Below, one piece after another: positions 57,181 to 64,000 of a stretch of 64,000 bases of DNA. Below the pieces are notes generated by a model, which was not told the origin of the DNA, ran no database searches, and saw nothing but the letters and a program-made list of their open reading frames with translations. Source of the stretch: Streptomyces sp. NBC_00568 (lineage in GTDB: Bacteria > Actinomycetota > Actinomycetes > Streptomycetales > Streptomycetaceae). Each line of letters starts with the position of its first letter. Position 1 is the stretch's first letter. Where the stretch lies: assembly GCF_026341855.1 (NCBI RefSeq), contig NZ_JAPENW010000001.1, positions 2,046,001-2,110,000 of the forward strand. The letters are read 5' to 3'. The position numbers and the translations under genes were made by a program.

Positions 57181-58836
57181 TCAGCCGAGCCGGTTCGCGA
57201 GTGTTCTGAACTCCGGCCAGGACAGGGCGGGCTTGCGCGGATCCCACAGCTTCTGGGTCAGGGCGCGCAGCGGCATGCGGATGCCGGCCGCGACCTGGTC
57301 CTGCGTCTGCGATCCCGCGAGGTCGCACCAGACGGCGAAGGACGCGCCGAGGATCTGGGGGTCGTACTTCGCGGGGACCGGTGTCGTGCCGCGCAGGACG
57401 AGGGGGGTCCACTGCTCGTAGATGCGCTGGCCCGTCGGGTAGACGAAGGTCTGGGGTTCGCCGAGGACGTAGTAGAGGAACTCGTCGTTGTAGTTGATGA
57501 CCTTGCGGCCCGTGCTCAGGTACGCGACCGGCGGCCGGGCCCCGATCTCCTTGCCGGTCCAGTACGCCACCTGGAGATCGCTGTCCGCCTGGACGGTGCC
57601 CCCGCTGAAGATGCCGTCGTTCCAGACCCGCGCTGTCCGGTCGTGCCCGTGGACCACCTTGGCGCGGTCGTTCAGCCAGCCGGTCGCGAGGTCGGCGACG
57701 CTCGCGCCCGCTCCGTACTTGCTCCGGGCCGCGGTGGCCAGCTGCGGGAAGGACGCCGCCGGGTTCGCCACCGTCAGGGCCTGGTACTCGTCGCCGCCGA
57801 GGTGCCAGTAGGCGCCGGGGAAGAGGCCCGCGTACTCGTTGAGCAGCTCGTCGACGATCTTCGCCGCGGCCGGCTTGGAGATGTCCACGGCGCCGCGCGT
57901 GGGGACCCCCGACACATTGCGCAGTTGGAGGTCGGGGTGCGCCGCGATGACCGCGCCGAGGTGTCCCGGCGAGTCGATCTCGGGCACGACGGTGATGTGC
58001 CGGCTCGCCGCGAGGGCGAGGATCCTGCGCACCTCCGCCTTCGTCAGATGCTGCTGCGACACGATCTCGGGGTGCGTGTCGGACTGGATGCGGAAACCCT
58101 GGTCGTCGGAGAAGTGCAGGCCGAGCTGGTTGTACTTCAGGTCCCCGAGCTCGCGCACCCGGTCCTCGATCCAGGCCGCCGTGAAGTGCTTGCGCGCGAT
58201 GTCCAGCATGAACCCGCGGAACGGCTTCGCGGGCCGGTCGCGTACGACGCCCTCCGGCGCCGTACCTCCGCCGTGCACCTCTTGTTTGAGGGTGCGCGTG
58301 CCGTAGAAGACACCGGTCTCGGCGGGCCCGGTGATGGTGGCCCGGCGGTTCTTGACGGTGAGGGTGTACGACTCCGGGCCGGCGCTTCCCTTGTCGAGGC
58401 CCAGCGCGACATCGCCGGCCTTGGCGCCCGTCTTCCCCGCGTACTTCAGCTTGAGCTCACCGGCGAGCAGCTTGCCCTCGTCGGCGAGGCCGTCGTTGTT
58501 CACGACCACCCGGGCACCGGCGGCCGGGCGCCAGCCGGGACCGCGGGCCGCGGTGTGCTCCCGTACGGCGGGGATGGTCGAAGGGGCCCGGGAGAGCGCG
58601 TAGCTCCGGGTCGGCGAGGGACTGGCGGCGGGCGACACGCCGGCGGTCACGGCCTTCGACCGGTCGCCGGCCGGCACCCCCGCCCCGGCCGGCTGCCCGT
58701 CGCCGCCGGGCCAGACCGCCACGGCCACCGCGACGACGCCGGCGACCGCCAGACCGCCCGCGGCGAGCCCGGCCCGGCCGCTCCGCCCGGTCTGCCATGT
58801 CCGCCGCCGCGGCGCCCGCCGCCTGCCACCACTCAC
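57181..58836 (-). CDS. Beta-N-acetylhexosaminidase (GH20), membrane-anchored
   Basis: A 551-residue glycoside hydrolase. A basic N-terminus and helix GLAAGGLAVAGVVAVAVAVW anchor or export it. The GH20b domain spans about residues 100-200, then the catalytic barrel begins FRGFMLDIARKHFTAAWIEDRV. The catalytic Asp-Glu pair is in AYWHLGGDEYQ and the acetamido-binding aromatic residues in YEQWTPLVL and VWNDGIF. GH20 enzymes release terminal GlcNAc from chitobiose or peptidoglycan fragments. The GTG start is weakly supported. It is a stand-alone gene with a terminator-like hairpin behind it. Confidence 0.93.
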   Translation of the reverse strand: MSGGRRRAPRRRTWQTGRSGRAGLAAGGLAVAGVVAVAVAVWPGGDGQPAGAGVPAGDRSKAVTAGVSPAASPSPTRSYALSRAPSTIPAVREHTAARGPGWRPAAGARVVVNNDGLADEGKLLAGELKLKYAGKTGAKAGDVALGLDKGSAGPESYTLTVKNRRATITGPAETGVFYGTRTLKQEVHGGGTAPEGVVRDRPAKPFRGFMLDIARKHFTAAWIEDRVRELGDLKYNQLGLHFSDDQGFRIQSDTHPEIVSQQHLTKAEVRRILALAASRHITVVPEIDSPGHLGAVIAAHPDLQLRNVSGVPTRGAVDISKPAAAKIVDELLNEYAGLFPGAYWHLGGDEYQALTVANPAASFPQLATAARSKYGAGASVADLATGWLNDRAKVVHGHDRTARVWNDGIFSGGTVQADSDLQVAYWTGKEIGARPPVAYLSTGRKVINYNDEFLYYVLGEPQTFVYPTGQRIYEQWTPLVLRGTTPVPAKYDPQILGASFAVWCDLAGSQTQDQVAAGIRMPLRALTQKLWDPRKPALSWPEFRTLANRLG

Positions 58837-59185
58837 TCCGCAACCCTCATTTCGCCCTGCTCATCCGTCACGCTCATGGCGCCGCGCTCATGTCGCCACC
58901 GGGGTCCGTTCCCCCATCCAGGTGTACTCCTCCATCGGGAAGTCCACCTCTCCAGCCCCTCCGCACCACCGTGAACTCTGCCCCGGCCGTCACCGCGACC
59001 GTCCACCCCACGCTCCGAAACTCTCCCGTGCGGGTGAAATCCGGGCATCCGTCGGACAGGTCTCGACACATCTCGATAGCGTGAGCGGCACACCTTTCAC
59101 TTCTCCCCCTGCCGAAACACACGTACCGCGCGCACGTCACGCTCACTGACCTCGCGCGTCTCCATCCCACCGCCGAGGACCCACG
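58837..59185. other. Divergent promoter region between GH20 and the OHCU-like gene
   Basis: About 350 bases without a supported frame. TAGCGT near 59,078 resembles a -10 element for the plus strand. An in-frame stop for the OHCU-like gene lies near 59,148. Confidence 0.45.
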
Positions 59186-59758
59186 CTGACGTCGCACCGT
59201 CTCCCACGCCTCCCCGGCCAGGTCGCCCTCCCCGAGCAGAAGAGCGCGGCGCCGTCCCCGGCCCGCCTCGACGGATTCAACTCCGCACCCGTCGATGTGG
59301 TCACCCGCGCCCTGCTCACCTGCTGCCGCAGCCTGCGCTGGGCCCTTCGCCTGGCCGACCACCGCCCCTACCCGGATCTCGGCGCCCTGCTGGCCGCGGC
59401 CGACGAGGCGGCGTACGACCTGACCTCGGCCGACGTGGCCGAAGCCCTGGCCGGCGAATCGCTCACGCCGCTCCCGGACGGCGCGTACTCCGCCGCCCAC
59501 ACCGCGCTGAGCGCCGCGCACGCCGCGTACGAGAGTCGATTCGGACATGTGTTCGTCATCTGTCTGGACGGATTCGCCGCCGGGGAGGCACTCGACCAGG
59601 TGCTCGCCGGCATCCGGTCGCGGCTCACGCACGACCCCGAGGAAGAACGGGTCATCACCGCCGACGAGCTGCGCAGACTGGCCCGCGGCCGGCTGGCCCG
59701 ACTCGTGCGCCAGTTCGCCGACGAACCGCGACCCACCGACATCAGGCGCCCGCAATAG
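59186..59758 (+). CDS. OHCU decarboxylase-like protein, apparent CTG start, catalytic motif missing
   Basis: About 190 residues. ARLDGFNSAPVDVVTRALLTCCRSLRWA and AAHAAYESRFGHVFVICLDGF match the start and the core of 2-oxo-4-hydroxy-4-carboxy-5-ureidoimidazoline decarboxylase (urate breakdown), as does the ending ITADELRRLARGRLARLV. The family's HPRxG motif, with the catalytic His, is absent; the corresponding stretch reads AGESLTPLPDGAYSAA. So it is probably not an active decarboxylase. The first ordinary start codon (GTG 59297) lies beyond LDGFNSAPVD; upstream to the in-frame stop only CTG at 59186 is available, preceded by GAGGA at six bases. I place the start there. It is followed by sdhC after a promoter-sized gap. 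Confidence 0.72.
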   Translation: MTSHRLPRLPGQVALPEQKSAAPSPARLDGFNSAPVDVVTRALLTCCRSLRWALRLADHRPYPDLGALLAAADEAAYDLTSADVAEALAGESLTPLPDGAYSAAHTALSAAHAAYESRFGHVFVICLDGFAAGEALDQVLAGIRSRLTHDPEEERVITADELRRLARGRLARLVRQFADEPRPTDIRRPQ

Positions 59759-59925
59759 CCCGAACGTGCCTGATTGATTGCCAGTTTGATCACATTGATA
59801 GGGCCGCTGTAAGCGTTCCGACAACACGTCGCTACGATGGCCGGGGCCGGTGGACCGTACCCGGCCGGGCCCGACCGACAGAGAAGCCGGCGCGGCCCCA
59901 ATCCCCGCTCCCGGAGGGTTCTTCC
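59759..59925 (+). promoter_or_regulatory. sdh operon upstream region
   Basis: Less GC-rich than its surroundings (for example tgattgattgccagtttgatcacattgatagg). TACGAT at about 59,833 fits a -10 hexamer. No clear Rex or Crp operator was seen. Confidence 0.5.
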
Positions 59926-60306
59926 GTGCCGGCTGGAACGCTGTACCGCGGCCGGGAAGGAATGTGGTCCTGGGTGGCTCATCGAGTCACCGGCGTCCTC
60001 ATCTTCTTCTTCCTGTTCGTACACGTCCTGGACACCGCTCTCGTCCGTGTCTCCCCCGAGGACTACGACAAGGTCGTGTCCACGTACAAGACGCCGATCG
60101 TCGCGCTGCTGGAGTACGGCCTCGTCGCCGCCATCCTCTTCCACGCGCTCAACGGCCTGCGTGTCATCGCCGTCGATTTCTGGTCCAAGGGCCCGCGCTA
60201 CCAGAAGCAGATGCTCTGGTCCGTCGTCGGTATCTGGGTCGTGCTGATGTTCGGGGCTCTGTACCCCGTCCTCGGTCACGCATTCCGCGAAGTGTTCGGG
60301 AGCTGA
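59926..60306 (+). CDS. sdhC: Succinate dehydrogenase cytochrome b556 subunit
   Basis: A 126-residue membrane subunit with three helices. SWVAHRVTGVLIFFFLFVHVLD includes Ser/Arg of the quinone site and a haem-side His; VAAILFHALNGLRVIAVDF carries the conserved His and Arg of the haem b pocket. GGAGGG precedes the GTG by seven bases. First gene of sdhCDAB; the stop and the sdhD start are five bases apart. Confidence 0.95.
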   Translation: MPAGTLYRGREGMWSWVAHRVTGVLIFFFLFVHVLDTALVRVSPEDYDKVVSTYKTPIVALLEYGLVAAILFHALNGLRVIAVDFWSKGPRYQKQMLWSVVGIWVVLMFGALYPVLGHAFREVFGS

Positions 60307-60311
60307 CGCAG

Positions 60312-60803
60312 ATGTCCACTACTGACACCGCCGCTTCCGGCATCGGCCCCGTAGAGGGCGCCGGAGAGTTCTCGGCCTACAGCGTCGACAACCCGGCCCC
60401 GTTCATCGAGGCCCCCCGCAAGCGCACCAAGAAGACCCCGAAGTCCACCCGCGGCAACTTCGAGATGTACGGCTGGCTCTTCATGCGCCTGTCCGGCATC
60501 GTCCTGGTCGTCCTGGTCATCGGCCACCTGCTCATCCAGCTCGTCCTCGACGGCGGCGTCTCCAAGATCGGCTTCGCCTTCGTGGCCGGCCGGTGGGCGA
60601 ACCCGTGGTGGCAGGTCTGGGACCTCGCGATGCTGTGGCTCGCCATGCTGCACGGCGCCAACGGCCTGCGTACCGTCATCAACGACTACGCGGAGCGCGC
60701 GGGCACGCGCCTGTGGCTGAAGGGCCTGCTGTACACCGCCACGGTGTTCACGATTCTGCTGGGCACGCTGGTGATCTTCACCTTCGACCCGAACATCCGC
60801 TAG
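60312..60803 (+). CDS. sdhD: Succinate dehydrogenase hydrophobic membrane anchor
   Basis: A 163-residue subunit. About 60 polar residues rich in Lys/Thr precede three helices: [41 protein letters not shown] and [26 protein letters not shown] and [13 protein letters not shown] contain the His and Arg expected near haem b and quinone. The frame is open upstream but the ATG five bases after the sdhC stop is the natural start. Confidence 0.94.
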   Translation: MSTTDTAASGIGPVEGAGEFSAYSVDNPAPFIEAPRKRTKKTPKSTRGNFEMYGWLFMRLSGIVLVVLVIGHLLIQLVLDGGVSKIGFAFVAGRWANPWWQVWDLAMLWLAMLHGANGLRTVINDYAERAGTRLWLKGLLYTATVFTILLGTLVIFTFDPNIR

Positions 60804-60826
60804 GCACGGGGCTGAGGCAACCACTC

Positions 60827-62581
60827 ATGAAGATCCACAAGTACGACACCGTCATCGTCGGCGCCGGCGGCGCCGGCATGCGCGCCGCCATCGAGTCGAC
60901 GAAGCGCAGCCGCACCGCCGTGCTGACGAAGCTCTACCCCACCCGCTCCCACACGGGCGCCGCGCAGGGCGGCATGGCCGCCGCGCTCGCCAACGTGGAA
61001 GAGGACAACTGGGAGTGGCACACCTTCGACACAGTCAAGGGCGGTGACTACCTGGTCGACCAGGACGCCGCCGAGATCCTGGCGAAGGAGGCCATCGACG
61101 CGGTCCTCGACCTGGAGAAGATGGGCCTCCCGTTCAACCGGACGCCCGACGGGACGATCGACCAGCGCCGCTTCGGCGGTCACTCCCGCAACCACGGCGA
61201 GGCCCCGGTCCGCCGGTCCTGCTACGCCGCGGACCGCACCGGTCACATGATCCTCCAGACGCTGTACCAGAACTGCGTGAAGGAGGGCGTGGAGTTCTTC
61301 AACGAGTTCTACGTCCTCGACCAGCTGATCGTCGAGGTCGACGGCGTCAAGCACTCGGCGGGCGTCATCGCCTACGAGCTCGCGACCGGCGAGATCCACG
61401 TCTTCCAGGCGAAGGCCGTGATCTACGCGTCCGGCGGCACCGGCAAGTTCTTCAAGGTGACCTCCAACGCGCACACCCTGACGGGTGACGGCCAGGCGGC
61501 CGTCTACCGTCGTGGGCTGCCGCTGGAGGACATGGAGTTCTTCCAGTTCCACCCGACCGGCATCTGGCGCATGGGCATCCTGCTGACGGAGGGCGCCCGC
61601 GGTGAGGGCGGCATCCTCCGCAACAAGGACGGCGAGCGCTTCATGGAGAAGTACGCGCCGGTCATGAAGGACCTCGCGTCCCGTGACGTCGTGTCCCGCT
61701 CCATCTACACGGAGATCCGCGAGGGCCGCGGCTGCGGTCCCGAGGGCGACCACGTCTACCTCGACCTCACGCACCTCCCGCCGGAGCAGCTGGACGCCAA
61801 GCTGCCCGACATCACGGAGTTCGCGCGGACCTACCTCGGCATCGAGCCCTACACGGACCCGATCCCGATCCAGCCCACCGCGCACTACGCCATGGGCGGC
61901 ATCCCGACGAACGTCCAGGGTGAGGTCCTCTCGGACAACACCACCGTCGTTCCGGGCCTGTACGCCGCCGGTGAGGTCGCCTGCGTGTCGGTGCACGGCG
62001 CCAACCGCCTCGGCACGAACTCGCTGCTGGACATCAACGTCTTCGGGCGCCGGGCCGGCATCGCGGCCGCGGAGTACTCGGCGAAGGCCGGCTACCTCGA
62101 GCTGCCCGAGGACCCGGCCTCCCAGGTCGTGTCCCAGGTCGAGCGTCTGCGCAACTCCACGGGCACCGAGCGGGTCGCCGACATCCGCCGTGAGCTCCAG
62201 GAGTGCATGGACGCCAACGTGATGGTGTTCCGCACCGAACAGACCATCAAGACGGCGGTCGAGAAGATCGCGGAGCTGCGCGAGCGTTACCTCAACGTCT
62301 CGGTCCAGGACAAGGGCAAGCGGTTCAACACGGACCTCCTCGAGGCCATCGAGCTGGGCAACCTGCTCGACCTGGCCGAGGTCATGGCCGTGTCCGCGCT
62401 CGCCCGCAAGGAGTCCCGCGGCGGTCACTACCGCGAGGACTACCCGAACCGCGACGACGTCAACTTCATGCGCCACACCATGGCGTACCGCGAGGTCGGC
62501 GACGACGGCACCGAGTCGATCCGTCTCGACTACAAGCCGGTCGTCCAGACCCGCTACCAGCCGATGGAGCGTAAGTACTGA
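60827..62581 (+). CDS. sdhA: Succinate dehydrogenase flavoprotein subunit
   Basis: A 584-residue FAD subunit that oxidises succinate to fumarate. [16 protein letters not shown] is the dinucleotide loop, [18 protein letters not shown] holds the His that binds FAD covalently, and [26 protein letters not shown] includes the substrate-binding His. [28 protein letters not shown] is the second FAD motif. The ATG gives the standard [12 protein letters not shown] start; a longer open frame upstream overlaps sdhD and is not coding. It overlaps sdhB by TGATG. Confidence 0.98.
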   Translation: MKIHKYDTVIVGAGGAGMRAAIESTKRSRTAVLTKLYPTRSHTGAAQGGMAAALANVEEDNWEWHTFDTVKGGDYLVDQDAAEILAKEAIDAVLDLEKMGLPFNRTPDGTIDQRRFGGHSRNHGEAPVRRSCYAADRTGHMILQTLYQNCVKEGVEFFNEFYVLDQLIVEVDGVKHSAGVIAYELATGEIHVFQAKAVIYASGGTGKFFKVTSNAHTLTGDGQAAVYRRGLPLEDMEFFQFHPTGIWRMGILLTEGARGEGGILRNKDGERFMEKYAPVMKDLASRDVVSRSIYTEIREGRGCGPEGDHVYLDLTHLPPEQLDAKLPDITEFARTYLGIEPYTDPIPIQPTAHYAMGGIPTNVQGEVLSDNTTVVPGLYAAGEVACVSVHGANRLGTNSLLDINVFGRRAGIAAAEYSAKAGYLELPEDPASQVVSQVERLRNSTGTERVADIRRELQECMDANVMVFRTEQTIKTAVEKIAELRERYLNVSVQDKGKRFNTDLLEAIELGNLLDLAEVMAVSALARKESRGGHYREDYPNRDDVNFMRHTMAYREVGDDGTESIRLDYKPVVQTRYQPMERKY

Positions 62582-63360
62582 TGGCTACTCCCACTCTGGA
62601 CAAGGCGGACGCCGCCGGCGCACCCGAGCCCGGTTTCGGCGACTCCCCCTACATCACCGCCACGTTCCGCATCCGCCGGTTCAACCCGGAGGTCTCGGCG
62701 GAGTCGGTCTGGGAAGACTTCCAGCTCCAGATCGACCCCAAGGAGCGTGTCCTCGACGCGCTGCACAAGATCAAGTGGGACCAGGACGGGACGCTCACGT
62801 TCCGCCGCTCCTGCGCGCACGGCATCTGCGGCTCGGACGCCATGCGGATCAACGGCAAGAACCGTCTCGCCTGCAAGACGCTGATCAAGGACCTCAACCC
62901 CGACAAGCCGATCACGGTCGAGGCGATCAAGGGTCTGACGGTCCTGAAGGACCTCGTGGTCGACATGGACCCGTTCTTCCAGGCGTACCGCGACGTGATG
63001 CCGTTCCTCATCACGAAGGAGACCAACGAGCCGACGCGCGAGCGCCTGCAGTCGGCCGAGGACCGCGAGCGGTTCGACGACACGACCAAGTGCATCCTGT
63101 GCGCGGCGTGCACGTCGTCCTGCCCGGTGTTCTGGAACGACGGCCAGTACTTCGGCCCGGCCGCCATCGTGAACGCCCACCGCTTCATCTTCGACTCGCG
63201 TGACGAGGCGGGCGAGCAGCGCCTGGAGATCCTGAACGACAAGGACGGCGTGTGGCGCTGCCGCACGACGTTCAACTGCACGGACGCCTGCCCCCGAGGC
63301 ATCGAGGTCACGAAGGCGATCCAGGAAGTGAAGCGCGCCCTGATCACGCGTCGCTTCTGA
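62581..63360 (+). CDS. sdhB: Succinate dehydrogenase iron-sulfur subunit
   Basis: A 259-residue electron-transfer subunit. The [2Fe-2S] ligands lie in RRSCAHGICGSDAMRINGKNRLAC; CILCAACTSSCPVFW and CTDACPRGIEV supply the [4Fe-4S] and [3Fe-4S] clusters. All cysteines are present. The gene completes the operon, which is followed by a 15-bp-stem terminator. Confidence 0.98.
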   Translation: MATPTLDKADAAGAPEPGFGDSPYITATFRIRRFNPEVSAESVWEDFQLQIDPKERVLDALHKIKWDQDGTLTFRRSCAHGICGSDAMRINGKNRLACKTLIKDLNPDKPITVEAIKGLTVLKDLVVDMDPFFQAYRDVMPFLITKETNEPTRERLQSAEDRERFDDTTKCILCAACTSSCPVFWNDGQYFGPAAIVNAHRFIFDSRDEAGEQRLEILNDKDGVWRCRTTFNCTDACPRGIEVTKAIQEVKRALITRRF

Positions 63361-63384
63361 GGTCTTCCTCTTCAGCCTGTACGT

Positions 63385-63423
63385 CGTGTGGGCCCCGCTT
63401 CCTCCGGGAGCGGGGCCCACACG
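63385..63423 (+). terminator. Terminator of the sdh operon
   Basis: cgtgtgggccccgct and its perfect complement close on tcctccggg, 25 bp after the sdhB stop. Confidence 0.88.
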
Positions 63424-63522
63424 CGTGCGGAGCCACGAATTGGTGAAACGGACCGATCAGGGCTCAGGGCTGCCGACCGGCCTACGATGATGCTCTCGAC
63501 ACCAGCCCACAGGAGGCACGTG

Positions 63523-64000
63523 ATGTCCGCAGCATCCGTCGAGCGGCCCCACGACGACCGTCCGCTGATCGCGGAGGCGAACCGTCTCATGGACCGCACC
63601 CCGGGCTACCGCGTCGAGATCATCGGAGGCCAGATCCTCGTATCCCCGCCGCCGGACGGTGCCCACGCCAGCGCGCTGACCAACCTCATGCTCCCGTTCC
63701 TGGCAGCCGGATTGCACGGAGCGGAGTCACAGGTGCTCCAGGGCGTCGGGCTCTGGCTGCCGTCCGGCGCGGAGGACTACGCCGTCCCCGACCTTGCTCT
63801 GGTGGACGCCGACTTCCAAGAGCACCTCGTCGAGAACAACTGCTACGACCCCATTGCCTTCCGCTTCGTCCTGGAAGTCACGTCCAGCAACTACGAGTCC
63901 GATCTGCGCACCAAGGTCTCCGCGTACGCCGGCGCCGACGTGCCCGTGTACGTCATCGTCGACCGCAAGCACCAGCGCCTCCACGTGCTCACCGACCCGG
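63523..64000 (+). CDS. Uma2-family protein, 3' end cut by window edge
   Basis: The first 159 residues of a PD-(D/E)xK-fold protein. YRVEIIGGQILVSPPPDGAHA, YAVPDLALVDADFQEHL and FVLEVTSSNYESDLRTKVSAYAGADVPVYVIVDRKHQ carry the Asp, Glu and Lys of the nuclease core. It resembles the Uma2 gene at 46,150 throughout. AGGAGG lies nearby upstream of the ATG; a GTG directly before it is an alternative. About 40 residues are missing to the right. Confidence 0.9.
   Translation, partial: MSAASVERPHDDRPLIAEANRLMDRTPGYRVEIIGGQILVSPPPDGAHASALTNLMLPFLAAGLHGAESQVLQGVGLWLPSGAEDYAVPDLALVDADFQEHLVENNCYDPIAFRFVLEVTSSNYESDLRTKVSAYAGADVPVYVIVDRKHQRLHVLTDP

Noticed and set aside
60593..60826. N-terminal extension of SdhA
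   Set aside because: It overlaps sdhD in another frame and lacks similarity to any SdhA.

Overview
This is a 64 kb stretch of high-GC actinobacterial DNA that reads as Streptomyces. Codon third positions are strongly G/C, GTG starts are common, Shine-Dalgarno sequences are GGAGG-like, and from memory the gene order follows the Streptomyces coelicolor chromosome from about SCO4855 (sdhB) to SCO4908 (sigQ), here inverted. No tRNA, rRNA, CRISPR array, insertion sequence or phage gene was found. Both ends cut genes: a YciI-like protein on the left and a Uma2-family protein on the right.

Left end, 1-9,060: an accessory island that does not look like the conserved core. It holds a YciI-like protein and a short-chain dehydrogenase on the minus strand. 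Diverging from them on the plus strand are an MFS exporter, a membrane desaturase-like di-iron enzyme with a rare TTA codon, both subunits of a coenzyme-B12 glutamate mutase, a quinone-oxidoreductase-like reductase and an ATP-grasp ligase. With no NRPS or PKS in sight, this looks like a compact pathway that makes 3-methylaspartate from glutamate, joins it to a partner, tailors it and exports it. It is the best candidate in the window for an undescribed system.

9,091-23,040: a uridine-kinase-like gene, the sigQ/afsQ1/afsQ2/lipoprotein signalling locus with a match to the AfsQ1 box, VanZ and PspC proteins, a small secreted protein, adenosine deaminase, an alpha/beta hydrolase, a divergent LysR/MFS pair, a SnoaL-tailed ECF sigma factor overlapping a convergent STAS gene, and an AEC transporter.

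23,103-33,170: a nucleoside uptake and salvage block. Two BmpA-type lipoproteins, an ATPase with two permeases, cytidine deaminase and thymidine phosphorylase lie on one strand. A palindrome centred on ACGCGCGT precedes both lipoprotein genes, the ATPase gene and the distant adenosine deaminase gene, suggesting one regulator. The ATPase gene appears to start with ATC.

33,582-43,219: a cell-wall glycopolymer locus of the Kdn/sialic-acid (teichulosonic acid) type: NeuB-like synthase, a cytidylyltransferase fused to a HAD phosphatase, two polysialyltransferase-like proteins, a glycosyltransferase 2, a DUF6716-like protein and an acyltransferase 3. A tandem repeat array of about 70 bp units lies beside it.

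43,254-58,836: a TetR/FAD-monooxygenase pair with two operator palindromes, a LeuE-like exporter, a Uma2 protein, an acyl-CoA mutase large subunit, an L,D-transpeptidase lipoprotein, two paralogous ECF sigma/anti-sigma modules, several small hypotheticals and a GH20 hexosaminidase. 59,186-63,360: an OHCU-decarboxylase-like gene that seems to start with CTG, then sdhCDAB. Tandem minisatellite-like repeats recur at gene ends throughout.
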